DNA of 64,000 bases from Streptomyces tsukubensis (GTDB taxonomy: Bacteria; Actinomycetota; Actinomycetes; Streptomycetales; Streptomycetaceae), in NCBI RefSeq assembly GCF_009296025.1, contig NZ_CP045178.1, positions 6,200,001 through 6,264,000 of the forward strand, given 5' to 3'. The notes under the pieces are model-generated. The model did no database searches and was not told the DNA's origin. It saw only the letters and a list, made by a program, of their open reading frames with translations. A program made the translations under genes and the position numbers. Shown here piece after piece: positions 8,768 to 18,006 of this stretch; the first letter of the stretch is position 1; each line of letters starts with the position of its first letter.

Positions 8768-9190
8768 CTAGTGGAGCAGGCTTCCCTGAAGTTCGGCCCG
8801 CAGGTCCGGGGTGAGGACCGTGCCGGCGCGGTCGACGAGGAGCGCCATTTCGTACCCGACCAGGCCGATGTCCGCCTCAGGATGGGCGAGCACCGCCAGG
8901 GACGAGCCGTCGGAGACGGACATGATGAAGAGGAAACCCCGTTCCATCTCCACCACCGTCTGGTTGACGGTGCCGCCTTCGAAGATCCGGGAGGCCCCCG
9001 CTGTCAGCGAGGTCAGACCGGAGGCCACGGCCGCGAGCTGGTCGGCGCGGTCGCGCGGGAATCCTTCGGACATCGCCAGAAGAAGTCCGTCGGCGGAGAC
9101 CACCACCGTGTGCGACACCCCAGGGGTGTTGTCCACGAAATTGGTGATCAACCAGTTCAGGTTCTGTGCCGCCTGGCTCATCGGGCTCAA
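8768..9190 (-). CDS. cvnB: CvnB: roadblock/LC7 protein of the right conservon
   Basis: 140-residue roadblock/LC7 protein. The best start is TTG at 9190, directly abutting the cvnA stop (9191-9193) with GGAG six bases upstream and giving the same N-terminus (MSPMSQ) as the left copy, which uses GTG; the ATG at 9181 is the alternative. The 3'-proximal ~170 bp of coding-strand start region (about 9017-9187) is base-identical to the left copy. Confidence 0.92.
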   Translation of the reverse strand: MSPMSQAAQNLNWLITNFVDNTPGVSHTVVVSADGLLLAMSEGFPRDRADQLAAVASGLTSLTAGASRIFEGGTVNQTVVEMERGFLFIMSVSDGSSLAVLAHPEADIGLVGYEMALLVDRAGTVLTPDLRAELQGSLLH

Positions 9191-12100
9191 CTAACGCTCC
9201 TGCTGGTGAGAGGGGCGGGGGTACCCGCCGGTCGAAGAGTTGTCCCCCGCGCCCTGCGGGGGGACTCCGTTGCCGGCCTGGTAACGGCCCTGCTGGATGC
9301 CCCTGCGGAGATTGGTCAGCCGGCCGCGTACGTCATCGGGCGCACGCGACACCTGCGGGCCTACATGCTGTTGTTGCTGCTGTGCCGTGCCCGCGACGAG
9401 GTTGGCCCGCGGGACCCGGCGTGGCAGCCCCGAGGTGGTGATGCCACCGGCTGTGGGCTCCTTGACCTTCTCGGCCTGGCGGCCGAGCTCGTCGTTGGGT
9501 GAGACACGCCAGCCGCCCGAGGGCGGACCGGAGTCGCCCGCAGCCGGCTGAGCCGGCTCGGCGGGTGCCTGCGTGGAACTCTCCGGCTGCGCCGGCTGGT
9601 CGCCGCCCTGCACGCCGTGGAACCAGTTGGTCTCCAGCGTGTCGAAGAGCGGCGTGGTGCCGTCGCCCGGCCCGGCGGGCGGCAGTGAGTCGCCCTGTCC
9701 GAACTGCGGCTGACGGCTCTGCGGAGGGGTGGGGCGCGTCGGACGCGAGGGCGGCCGCGGGATGGCGAAGTCGGCGGCGTCGCGGGCGGAGCGCCGCGGC
9801 AGCCCGTCACCCGCCCCACCGAGGTTCCCACCCTGGGGCTGCTCGTAACCACCGGCCGGGAACTGCCCCGTCGTGTAACTGCCGGTGTCGTACTGGCCCG
9901 TGCCGTACTGACCGGGCTGCCCGTTGTCGAGCTGCCCGTTGTCGGGCTGACCGTTGTCGAGCTGCCCAGCACCGTACTGGCCGGTCGAGGCCGCGTCGTA
10001 CCGCCCCTGCTGTCCCGTCCCGTACGGGGTCGGGAACTGGCCCGTTCCGTACGAGTCGGGGGAGTGCTGACCGCTCTGCCCGCCGTCGCCCTGGGCCGGG
10101 AACTGCCCCGTCACGTCCTGGCCGTTACCCGAAGGGTTCTGGCCGAAGGGCTGCTCGTACTGGCCGGTCGTGGAGGAGCCTCCGCTGCCGAAGACGTCCT
10201 GGCGTACGAAGGAACCGGTGTCCGAGGACTGCCCCCGGTGCGCGTCCCGGTAGTCGCCGCCGTCGTTCACCCGGGGGAACGAGGAGGCCGCACCCGGGTC
10301 CTGGGTGTCCTCGGTGATCCGGGGGAACTCGGAGGTGGAACCGGGGCCTTGACGGTCGTCCTGGATACGGGGGATCTCCGCGGTCGAGCCAGGCCCGCCG
10401 CGGTCGTCGACCACGGGGAACGCGCCGCTGTCCGGCTCGTCGTGGCCGCGCGGGGCGTCGAGCGACAGGTGCGGTCCGCCGTTGTCACTGCCCCAGCTCG
10501 GGACGTGCGGCTGCGGGGCCTGCGGCTGCGGGGCCTGCGGACGCGGGTTGCCGCCGGGCAGTTCGGCGCGCGGACCGTCGCGGGGCGGCAGCTGCGGACG
10601 CTGGTCGCCGGAGCCGGGGGCGCCGGCCCTGCGCTGCGGCGGGATCGGAGGGTTCGGGCGGCCCGTCGGGTAACCGGCGCCCTGACCGCCCTGGCTGGGC
10701 GAGCCCTGATAGTTGCCGCCCTGCGCGTTCTGGTCCCTGCCGCCCTGGCCGCCACGCCCGCCCTGGGCGAACGGGTCCTGCTGCGGGGGCCTGGCGCCGA
10801 ACATGTCGACGGACTGGCCGCTCTGTCCGCCACGGCCGCTGTTCGGTGTGAAGAGATCGCCACCGCCCTGCTGGGGCTGACCGTTCCTCGCACCACCACC
10901 GACCTGCGGAAAGGCATCACGCTGCGGCCCGGCGTCCGGGGAGCCCAACCGCGGCCCCGCCGGGGGCAGGCCGGCGCGTGGCCCCTGCTCCCTTCCGGGC
11001 AGCGCGGCACGGGGCCCGGTGCCGGAGACCTGGCCACGGACGGGCGCCGGGCCGAGCCGGTTCGCGCCCGAGGGATCGTCGGCCTGTCCTGCCGGGGAAC
11101 CGATCGCGGGAGCGCTGCCGCGCCGCGCCGCCGCGACACCGGCCGCAGCCTGGGCCGCGGCGGGGCCGTTGGAGGGCCCCGGTGTGCCCGGCGCCTTCCG
11201 GCCGCCCTGGGCGACATCGACGGGCAGCATGACCAGCGCGGTCGTACCGCCGGAGTCGGACGGGCGGAGCTGGATACGGATGCCGTGCCGCTGCGAGAGG
11301 CGGCCGACCACGAACAGACCCATGCGGCGCGAGACCGAGACGTCCACGGTGGGCGGCGAGGCCAGCCGCTCGTTGATCGCGGACAGGTCCTCGGGGGAGA
11401 GACCGATGCCGGTGTCGTGGATCTCCACGAGCACCCGGCCGTCGGGCAGGGCGTGACCGGTGACCTTGACCTTGGTCTGCGGGGAGGAGAACGAGGTGGC
11501 GTTCTCCAGCAGCTCGGCGAGGAGGTGCACGAGGTCGTTGACGACACGGCCCGCCACCTCGGTGGTCGGCACCGAGGTGAGTTCGATGCGCTCGTACTGC
11601 TCCACCTCGGAGGCGGCGGCGCGCAGCACGTCGACGAGCGGGACCGGCCGCGTCCAGCGGCGTCCCGGCTCCTCACCGGCGAGGACCAGGAGGTTCTCAC
11701 CGTTACGGCGCATGCGGGTCGCGAGGTGGTCGAGCTTGAACAGCGAGGAGAGCTGGTCGGGGTCGGCCTCGCGCGACTCCAGCTCGGAGATGAGCGAGAG
11801 CTGGCGCTGGATGAGTCCCTGGCTGCGGCGCGAGAGGTTGGTGAACATCGCGTTGACGTTGCCCCGCAGCAGGGCCTGCTCCGCGGCGAGCCGCACCGCC
11901 TCGCGGTGCACGTCGTCGAAGGCCGTGGCCACCTGGCCGATCTCGTCCCTGGAGTGGATTCCCACCGACTCCACGGAGGTGTCGACGTCCTGGGGGTCGG
12001 AGTCGGAGAGGCTCTTGACCAGCTCGGGCAGCCGTTCCTGGGCGACCCTGGTGGCCGTGTCCTGGAGGCGGCGCAGCGAGCGGATCATGGACCGGGCGAC

Positions 12101-13324
12101 GACGAAGGCGCCGACCAGCGAGACACCGAGGACCAGCAGGATGACCGCACCGTTGATGATGGCGTCGCGCTCGGCGGTGTCGCGCAGCGTACGGGCCTTC
12201 TGCTCCATCTGACCCAGCAGCGTGGTCTCGATGGTCTTCATCTGGCTGATCTCGTCGGAGGCGGCGTCCGTCCAGTCCTTGTACGAACGCTTCTCCTGCA
12301 GCCGCATGCCGTTCTGGTCCGACAGCACGCGCTTGGCGTAGCTGTTGGACGCGGCGATCGTCGGCTGGCTGCTGCCGATGGGCTTGAGGATGTCGTCGGC
12401 GTTGCCCGAGTAGATACCGCTGAACTTGCTGAGCGACGCCTCCTCGTTGTTGAAGGCGTTCAGACCGTAGCGCCGGTCCGTCTCGCTCAACTTGCCGAAC
12501 TGCGACTTGTTCGGCGGCAGCGAGGCGGCGATGACCGCGCGCTGCACGGAGGCGTACTCCTTGGCGGAGGAGAACGCGGCGAGCGCACGGGTGCGCTGGA
12601 TCATCTCGGGGTTGCTCGTCGCCTGCGCCATGTCCTGCGAGAGGGCGAGGAGCTGCTCGATCAGCTGGCTGTAGGCGTCGACGGTCTGGGTGACGGAACT
12701 GTCGTCCTGGTACGCCTCCTTGCGGATGTCCCGCAAGGTCGCGAGTTGCGTGGTGATCTGGACGACGTTGCCGCGCACACCCTGGAGGCCGTTGTCGTTC
12801 GAGTCGAACTCGCCGGTCTTGTCCAGGAAGTTGTTCTTGGCCCGGTCGGTCTTGGTCCGCCAGCTGCTCACCGAGTAGTCGCTCGACTTGACGCCGTGGG
12901 CGAGGGGACCCGCCGACTGGTCACGCTCGTCCTGGAGCGCGGCGGCGAGCTGGGTCGCCTGCCTCGTCATGTCGGTCAGCAGCTTCATGTTGTCGAGCTG
13001 CTGGATCTCGTCGAGCGAGCTGTTGATGCGCAGCCCGCCCAGCGTGGTCGCGGCGGCGACCGGAAGAACGAGCAGCGACACCAGACGGGTGCTGATGCGC
13101 CAGTTGCGCAGGGCTATTCGCGGCCCCGGGCCTGCCGGTTTCGCGGGTGCCTGCTGTGCCGCGGGGGCACCGCCGCCCGGCCGCGAGGACCGGTCGTCTT
13201 CCCCGGCCTTCGTGGCGGTGGGGTGCGGAGCGTGCTGGGGCGAGGAGCCGCGGTCGTTTCCGCCGCGCGTCTCCGGCTCTGCCGCAGCATCCCCTTGACC
13301 CTGGCGGGCCTGGGGGGACCCCAT
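9191..13324 (-). CDS. cvnA: CvnA: sensor-histidine-kinase-like membrane protein of the right conservon
   Basis: About 1377 residues from the ATG at 13324, chosen because GAGGG lies five bases upstream; an in-frame ATG at 13414 would add 30 residues. Order: disordered N-terminus to ~70, TM1 81-98, extracellular helical sensor region ~105-385 with nitrate/nitrite-sensor character, TM2 388-411, HAMP-like linker, DHLATRMRRNGENLL (His533), HATPase with ELLENATSF (Asn608) and HDTGIGL (637-642). From about 680 onward is a very long Gln/Gly/Pro-rich tail with GQYGTGQYDTG and NGQLDNGQ repeats. From memory this is the cvnA1 (SCO5544) counterpart. The catalytic core aligns well with the left CvnA; the sensor region and tail do not. 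Confidence 0.9.
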   Translation of the reverse strand: MGSPQARQGQGDAAAEPETRGGNDRGSSPQHAPHPTATKAGEDDRSSRPGGGAPAAQQAPAKPAGPGPRIALRNWRISTRLVSLLVLPVAAATTLGGLRINSSLDEIQQLDNMKLLTDMTRQATQLAAALQDERDQSAGPLAHGVKSSDYSVSSWRTKTDRAKNNFLDKTGEFDSNDNGLQGVRGNVVQITTQLATLRDIRKEAYQDDSSVTQTVDAYSQLIEQLLALSQDMAQATSNPEMIQRTRALAAFSSAKEYASVQRAVIAASLPPNKSQFGKLSETDRRYGLNAFNNEEASLSKFSGIYSGNADDILKPIGSSQPTIAASNSYAKRVLSDQNGMRLQEKRSYKDWTDAASDEISQMKTIETTLLGQMEQKARTLRDTAERDAIINGAVILLVLGVSLVGAFVVARSMIRSLRRLQDTATRVAQERLPELVKSLSDSDPQDVDTSVESVGIHSRDEIGQVATAFDDVHREAVRLAAEQALLRGNVNAMFTNLSRRSQGLIQRQLSLISELESREADPDQLSSLFKLDHLATRMRRNGENLLVLAGEEPGRRWTRPVPLVDVLRAAASEVEQYERIELTSVPTTEVAGRVVNDLVHLLAELLENATSFSSPQTKVKVTGHALPDGRVLVEIHDTGIGLSPEDLSAINERLASPPTVDVSVSRRMGLFVVGRLSQRHGIRIQLRPSDSGGTTALVMLPVDVAQGGRKAPGTPGPSNGPAAAQAAAGVAAARRGSAPAIGSPAGQADDPSGANRLGPAPVRGQVSGTGPRAALPGREQGPRAGLPPAGPRLGSPDAGPQRDAFPQVGGGARNGQPQQGGGDLFTPNSGRGGQSGQSVDMFGARPPQQDPFAQGGRGGQGGRDQNAQGGNYQGSPSQGGQGAGYPTGRPNPPIPPQRRAGAPGSGDQRPQLPPRDGPRAELPGGNPRPQAPQPQAPQPHVPSWGSDNGGPHLSLDAPRGHDEPDSGAFPVVDDRGGPGSTAEIPRIQDDRQGPGSTSEFPRITEDTQDPGAASSFPRVNDGGDYRDAHRGQSSDTGSFVRQDVFGSGGSSTTGQYEQPFGQNPSGNGQDVTGQFPAQGDGGQSGQHSPDSYGTGQFPTPYGTGQQGRYDAASTGQYGAGQLDNGQPDNGQLDNGQPGQYGTGQYDTGSYTTGQFPAGGYEQPQGGNLGGAGDGLPRRSARDAADFAIPRPPSRPTRPTPPQSRQPQFGQGDSLPPAGPGDGTTPLFDTLETNWFHGVQGGDQPAQPESSTQAPAEPAQPAAGDSGPPSGGWRVSPNDELGRQAEKVKEPTAGGITTSGLPRRVPRANLVAGTAQQQQQHVGPQVSRAPDDVRGRLTNLRRGIQQGRYQAGNGVPPQGAGDNSSTGGYPRPSHQQER

Positions 13325-13984
13325 GCCATCCCTCTTAGAACGTCCCTGCACTAGCGTCGCAACCTCTGGACCAGGCGTTCCCCCCGCGTTACGGCGGGAA
13401 CGGTGTCGAGTCATGGAAGCCCGAAGGGCCTCCCGGTGGTCGTGAGTGACCGGCGCGTCTCCCCTTCCCGCCGCCACTCGGCGCTGCGTTGCGCCCCCAG
13501 CGCGCCGGCCGATATCTGCGGCGGTCCCGGGAATTCCAGCACAGCGGAGGATCTCCAACAAGGGCAGAGCCGTTGGGCCGTACGCCGGTGACCGCAAGTG
13601 AGTGGCGAGTCACGAGACGTACGGGAATCCCTGTGCATAACGGACGTTTCCGGTCCATCCAGTCGCTCCACCGGCGGGTACCCCGGTCGCCGTTCGAGAG
13701 CGGAATGCAGGCGTCCGTGACGCAATGTCCCTTTCCTGTGGGTGCGCGGACCGCCCGAATTAGGTCGTATGTCCGAGCTGCCGTGAGCAAACTCACACCT
13801 AGATCGCGAGTGATTGCCGGTGGGGCCGGGGAATGGGGTGTTTAGCCTTGCGGTTTACAAGGGTGGTTTGTCTGACAAGCTCAGGCAACCCCGCCGCACA
13901 GGCGGCCCCGGCAGCACAGACAATCCCGGCACCCCACGCCCGCGCCGCGAGCCGGCGCCCGTACCGACAAGGTCCGAACGGCAC
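13325..13984. other. Divergent control region between cvnA and the small peptide gene
   Basis: About 660 bp (570 if cvnA starts at 13414). It must hold the right conservon promoter leftward and the promoter and leader of the peptide gene rightward. The segment 13740-13880 is less GC-rich than its surroundings and contains GTGAGCAAACTCAC-type inverted half-sites. I did not find a promoter I would defend, and no other gene is visible. Confidence 0.5.
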
Positions 13985-14179
13985 ATGAAGACCACCATGA
14001 TGTTCCGCAACATCGCCAACCCCCGCCGCACCACGCTCGCCCACCTGGACGGCGCGGACGTCCCGCAGCCCGCGGCCGACCGCCCCGAGCACCGCGTGGA
14101 ACTCCCCACGAGCACGGCGAACCCCCGTCGCACCATCCTGATGGAGAAGCCCGAGAACGCGGCCGCCGCCTCCGAATGA
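13985..14179 (+). CDS. Small protein with duplicated ANPRRT motif
   Basis: 64-residue predicted protein, not a family I can name with confidence. The sequence contains the same motif twice, IANPRRTTL at residues 10-18 and TANPRRTIL at 44-52, separated by an acidic/proline linker, and ends in an Ala/Glu-rich stretch. No signal peptide, membrane segment or cysteine is present. ATG at 13985; a weak AAGG lies 12-15 bases upstream and another ATG occurs at 13997. It is divergent from the right conservon and upstream of the FAH hydrolase gene. Coding reality is supported by the in-protein duplication and by GC-rich third positions. It could be a regulatory peptide or a substrate of a modifying enzyme; no such enzyme is adjacent. 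Confidence 0.65.
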   Translation: MKTTMMFRNIANPRRTTLAHLDGADVPQPAADRPEHRVELPTSTANPRRTILMEKPENAAAASE

Positions 14180-14355
14180 CCGGCCCGGCCGTCGCAGGGC
14201 CGCTCGACCCCGTGCGGCGGCCGCGCGGGCAGCGGCCTCGCGGGCCGCGCCCCGATGGCGCGAGGCCGACGGCCCCGCCGCGTTAGCCTGGAGCGTCAGA
14301 CTTCGGCCGCGCAGGCGGAAGCCGCGCCAGCAGATCAGAGGGGCACCCCCAACCC

Positions 14356-15132
14356 GTGCGCATCGCCAGATTCTCCATCGACGGCAATGTCGCGTTCGGA
14401 GCCGTCGAGGGTGAAGGCCCCGACAGTCTCGTCCTCGACATCATCAAGGGCATCCCGTTCGCGGAGTTCGAACTCTCCGGTACGAAGGTCCCGCTGAACA
14501 AGGTCCGGCTGCTGCCGCCCGTACTCCCCAACAAGGTCGTGGCCATCGGCCGCAACTACGCGGAGCACGCGGCGGAGCTCGGCAACGAGGTGCCCGAGTT
14601 CCCCGTCACCTTCTTCAAGCCCTCGACCTCCGTGATCGGGTCGGGCGACGAGATCGTGTACCCCGCCTTCTCCAGCGACGTCCAGTACGAGGCGGAACTG
14701 GCCGTGGTCATCGGCAGGATGTGCCGCGAGGTCCCGCGCGAACGGGCCAAGGACGTCATCCTCGGCTACACCTGCGCCAACGACGTGACCGCGCGCGACG
14801 TCCAGAAGCGCGAGAAGCAGTGGGCCAGGGCGAAGGGGTTCGACACCTCCTGCCCGCTCGGCCCCTGGATCGAGACGGACGTCGACCCCGCCGACCTCAC
14901 CATTCAGTGCACGGTCAACGGCGAGCAGCGCCAGCTCGGGCGCACCAGCGACATGATCCGCTCCGTCGAGGAACTGATCGTCCACATCACCGAGGCCATG
15001 ACGCTGCTCCCGGGTGACGTCATCCTCACGGGCACCCCCTCGGGGGTGGGCCCGCTCGCCGACGGCGACGAGGTCGCCGTCAGCATCGAAGGTATCGGCA
15101 CTCTCGCCAACAAGGTGATCAAGCGTGGCTAA
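14356..15132 (+). CDS. Fumarylacetoacetate hydrolase family protein
   Basis: 258-residue member of the FAH superfamily, which hydrolyses or decarboxylates 2-oxo acids in aromatic or sugar acid catabolism. Visible motifs: IGRNYAEHA, FFKPSTSVIGSGDEI, YEAELAVVIG (metal-binding Glu residues), NDVTARDVQ and LTGTPSGVGPLADGD. The single-domain length is that of YcgM/acylpyruvase-type members rather than eukaryotic FAH. GTG start at 14356; the stop overlaps gltX by 8 bp, so the two are cotranscribed and coupled. The substrate cannot be inferred from this context, since gltX is a housekeeping gene. Confidence 0.92.
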   Translation: MRIARFSIDGNVAFGAVEGEGPDSLVLDIIKGIPFAEFELSGTKVPLNKVRLLPPVLPNKVVAIGRNYAEHAAELGNEVPEFPVTFFKPSTSVIGSGDEIVYPAFSSDVQYEAELAVVIGRMCREVPRERAKDVILGYTCANDVTARDVQKREKQWARAKGFDTSCPLGPWIETDVDPADLTIQCTVNGEQRQLGRTSDMIRSVEELIVHITEAMTLLPGDVILTGTPSGVGPLADGDEVAVSIEGIGTLANKVIKRG

Positions 15133-16609
15133 CGACGGCTCCGTCCGCGTACGTTTCTGTCCCTCCCCGACCGGCAATCCCCACGTGGGCCTGGTCAGGA
15201 CCGCCCTCTTCAACTGGGCCTTCGCCCGGCACAACAAGGGCAGCCTGGTCTTCCGCATCGAGGACACCGACGCGGCCCGCGACTCCGAGGAGTCGTACGG
15301 CATGCTGCTGGACTCCATGCGCTGGCTCGGCCTCGACTGGGACGAGGGCCCGGAGATCGGCGGCCCGTACGCGCCATACCGTCAGTCGCAGCGGATGGAC
15401 ATCTACCGCGACGTCGTGGGCAAGCTCCAGGACGCGGGCCACGCCTACCGCTGCTACTGCACCACCGAGGAGCTGGACGCCCGCCGTGAGGCCGCCCGCG
15501 CCGAGGGGCGCCCCTCCGGCTACGACGGCCACTGCCGCGACCTCACCGAGGAGCAGATCGCCGCGTACGAGGCGGAGGGCAGGACCTTCATCATCCGCTT
15601 CCGGATGCCCGACGAGACGATCACCTTCGACGACCTGGTCCGTGGCGAGCTGACCTTCACCCCGGAGAACGTCCCCGACTACGGGATCGTCCGCGCCAAC
15701 GGCGCCCCGCTCTACACGCTGGTCAACCCGGTGGACGACGCGCTGATGGAGATCACCCACGTCCTGCGCGGCGAGGACCTGCTCTCCTCCACCCCTCGCC
15801 AGATCGCGCTGCACAAGGCGCTGAACGAGCTGGGCATCGCCAAGACGGTCCCGGCGTTCGGGCACCTTCCCTACGTCATGGGCGAGGGCAACAAGAAGCT
15901 CTCCAAGCGTGACCCGCAGGCCTCCCTCAACCTCTACAGGGAGCGTGGCTTCCTCCCCGAGGGGCTGCTGAACTACCTCTCCCTGCTCGGCTGGTCCTTC
16001 TCCGCCGACCAGGACATCTTCTCCGTCGAGGACCTGGTCGCCGCGTTCGACATCAAGGACGTCAACGCCAACCCGGCACGCTTCGACCTCAAGAAGGCCG
16101 AGGCGATCAACGCCGACCACATCAGGATGCTCTCCGTGGAGCGGTTCACGGCGGCCTGCGAACCCTGGCTCAAGGCTCCCTTCGCCCCGTGGGCCCCCGA
16201 GGCGTTCGACCCGAAGGCCTTCGCCGAGCTGGCTCCGCTGGCCCAGACCCGGGTCACGGTCCTCTCGGACATCACCGCCAACGTGGACTTCCTCTTCCTG
16301 GACCGGCCCGTTGAGGACGAGGCCTCCTGGACCAAGGCGATGAAGGGCGACCCGGTGGCCCTGCTCACCACCGCGCGTGCGGGCCTCGCGGAGGCCGAGT
16401 GGGACGCGGAGTCCCTGAAGGCGGCCGTACTCGCGGCCGGCGAGACCCACGGTCTCAAGCTCGGCAAGGCCCAGGCCCCGGTCCGCGTCGCCGTCACGGG
16501 CCGCACCGTGGGCCTGCCGCTCTTCGAGTCCCTTGAGGTCCTGGGACGCGAGCGCACTCTGGCGCGGGTGGACGCGGCCCTCGCCAAGCTGGCCGCACAG
16601 CAGGCGTAG
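15125..16609 (+). CDS. gltX: Glutamyl-tRNA synthetase
   Basis: Class I aminoacyl-tRNA synthetase that charges tRNA-Glu (and, where Gln is made by transamidation, tRNA-Gln). 494 residues. HIGH-type motif is in PSPTGNPHVGLVRTALF (residues ~11-27), the KMSKS equivalent is KKLSKRD (~258-264). GTG start overlapping the upstream hydrolase by 8 bp. Notably the tRNA-Gln/tRNA-Glu cluster that supplies its substrates begins only 1 kb downstream, after the HAD hydrolase gene. An inverted-repeat terminator follows at 16670-16712. Confidence 0.97.
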   Translation: MANDGSVRVRFCPSPTGNPHVGLVRTALFNWAFARHNKGSLVFRIEDTDAARDSEESYGMLLDSMRWLGLDWDEGPEIGGPYAPYRQSQRMDIYRDVVGKLQDAGHAYRCYCTTEELDARREAARAEGRPSGYDGHCRDLTEEQIAAYEAEGRTFIIRFRMPDETITFDDLVRGELTFTPENVPDYGIVRANGAPLYTLVNPVDDALMEITHVLRGEDLLSSTPRQIALHKALNELGIAKTVPAFGHLPYVMGEGNKKLSKRDPQASLNLYRERGFLPEGLLNYLSLLGWSFSADQDIFSVEDLVAAFDIKDVNANPARFDLKKAEAINADHIRMLSVERFTAACEPWLKAPFAPWAPEAFDPKAFAELAPLAQTRVTVLSDITANVDFLFLDRPVEDEASWTKAMKGDPVALLTTARAGLAEAEWDAESLKAAVLAAGETHGLKLGKAQAPVRVAVTGRTVGLPLFESLEVLGRERTLARVDAALAKLAAQQA

Positions 16610-16669
16610 ACACGGGGAAGCGGACGGCGCGGCCGGGGGGGATCGCCGCACGTCCGCGGAAGGGACAAC

Positions 16670-16712
16670 AAGGGAGGGGCGGCCACCGGCAACCGGCGGC
16701 CGCCCCTCCCTT
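16670..16712 (+). terminator. Terminator after gltX
   Basis: Long GC-rich hairpin with AAGGGAGGGGCGGCC paired to its complement (15 pairs, continued past one mismatch) and a short T-run after it. Confidence 0.8.
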
Positions 16713-16763
16713 TCCAGCTGCTCGACGCTTCTGCGCCGCGCGGCGCGGCGGTACCTTCGGCGT

Positions 16764-17489
16764 ATGCCGATCAAAGCCGTTGTCTGGGACATCGACGACA
16801 CGATCTTCGACTACGCGGGAGCCGACACGGCCGGTCTCAGGGCCCACCTGGTGGCCGAGGGCACACTCGGCCGCTACGGCGACGCGGAGCGGGCACTCGC
16901 GATCTGGAAAGAGATCACCGACAGGCACTGGGCGCGCTTCGGCGCCGGCGGCATCGACTTCGTCGACCAGCGCAGGGACCGGGTACGGGATTTCGTGGGG
17001 GACCGGCTCGGCGACGCGGAGGCCGACGCGTGGTTCGAGCGGTACTTCGCCCACTACCAGGGGGCGTGGCGGCTGTTCCCCGACGCCGTGCCCGCCCTGG
17101 ACGCCCTGGCGGACGGATTCCGGCACGCGGTGCTCTCCAACTCCTCGCTCGCGCCGCAGCGGCGCAAGCTCCGCGCCCTCGGGGTGCTCGGCCGGTTCGA
17201 GACGGTGCTGTGCGCCGCCGAACTCGGGGTCTCCAAACCGGCGGCGGAGGCGTTCCTCGCGGTCTGCGACGCCCTCGCGCTCTCCCCCGCCGAGGTGGCG
17301 TACGTGGGGGACCAGCCGGAGACCGACGCACGCGGCGCACGGGACGCGGGTCTGACCGGCATCTGGCTGGACCGGGGAAGTTCCGAGGTGGCGGCGCCCG
17401 CGGGGGTCCGCCGGATCGCGACCCTCGCCGAGCTACCTGGGGTGCTGGACGGCAATACCCGTTTTGGAGCGCCGTCCACCTTCGGGTAA
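16764..17489 (+). CDS. HAD-superfamily hydrolase
   Basis: 241-residue haloacid-dehalogenase-like hydrolase, most likely a small-molecule phosphatase. Motif I is VVWDIDDTIF (nucleophile Asp9, acid Asp11), motif II LSNSS, motif III Lys in GVSKPA, motif IV GDQPETDARGARDAG. A helical cap lies between motif I and II, which is subclass I architecture. ATG at 16764 chosen because the protein then begins six residues before motif I. Substrate unknown. Confidence 0.92.
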   Translation: MPIKAVVWDIDDTIFDYAGADTAGLRAHLVAEGTLGRYGDAERALAIWKEITDRHWARFGAGGIDFVDQRRDRVRDFVGDRLGDAEADAWFERYFAHYQGAWRLFPDAVPALDALADGFRHAVLSNSSLAPQRRKLRALGVLGRFETVLCAAELGVSKPAAEAFLAVCDALALSPAEVAYVGDQPETDARGARDAGLTGIWLDRGSSEVAAPAGVRRIATLAELPGVLDGNTRFGAPSTFG

Positions 17490-17575
17490 TGTTCTTTCTG
17501 CGCCGCACGAGCGGGCCGGAAGGCCCGAGCGGACAGCGCGAATCCAAGCCAACTCTTACAGGAGTTGCGTTTTGG

Positions 17576-17647
17576 TGGGCTATGGTGTAATTGGCAGCAC
17601 GACGGTTTCTGGTTCCGTTAGTCTAGGTTCGAGTCCTGGTAGCCCAG
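17576..17647 (+). tRNA. tRNA-Gln (CUG)
   Basis: 72 bases. Acceptor TGGGCTA (17576-17582) pairs with TAGCCCA (17640-17646); T-arm GGTTCGAGTCC; anticodon CTG at 17609-17611. No encoded CCA. First of a five-tRNA cluster. Confidence 0.95.
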
Positions 17648-17665
17648 CGCAGATCATTCTGCAAC

Positions 17666-17738
17666 GCCCCCGTTGTGTAGCGGCCTAGCACGCCGCCCTC
17701 TCAAGGCGGTAGCGCCGGTTCGAATCCGGTCGGGGGTA
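17666..17738 (+). tRNA. tRNA-Glu (CUC), copy 1
   Basis: 73 bases. Acceptor GCCCCCG with CGGGGGT, anticodon CTC in the loop CTCTCAA, T-arm GGTTCGAATCC. No encoded CCA. Confidence 0.95.
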
Positions 17739-17799
17739 CAGATCCTTCCCGCGGATATATCTGGGTCGCTCCCGATGTTTCTGATGCAGGATCGCTAGG

Positions 17800-17872
17800 G
17801 CCCCCGTTGTGTAGCGGCCTAGCACGCCGCCCTCTCAAGGCGGTAGCGCCGGTTCGAATCCGGTCGGGGGTA
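17800..17872 (+). tRNA. tRNA-Glu (CUC), copy 2
   Basis: Identical in sequence to copy 1 (17666-17738); spacer of 61 bases between them. Confidence 0.95.
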
Positions 17873-17889
17873 CTGGTCTAGACCAGCAG

Positions 17890-17961
17890 TGGGCTATGGT
17901 GTAATTGGCAGCACGACGGTTTCTGGTTCCGTTAGTTTAGGTTCGAGTCCTGGTAGCCCAG
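17890..17961 (+). tRNA. tRNA-Gln (CUG), copy 2
   Basis: 72 bases, one base different from the first copy in the variable region (TTAGTTTAGG here, TTAGTCTAGG there). Anticodon CTG. Confidence 0.95.
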
Positions 17962-18006
17962 CTTTGGATTTCCGTCGAGTGGCATGTCACTCGTCATGAA
18001 GTCCGC

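Noticed and set aside
10064..13354. 1096-codon open frame on the + strand
   Set aside because: Shadow of the right-hand cvnA; composition Val/Arg/Gly-rich without motifs.
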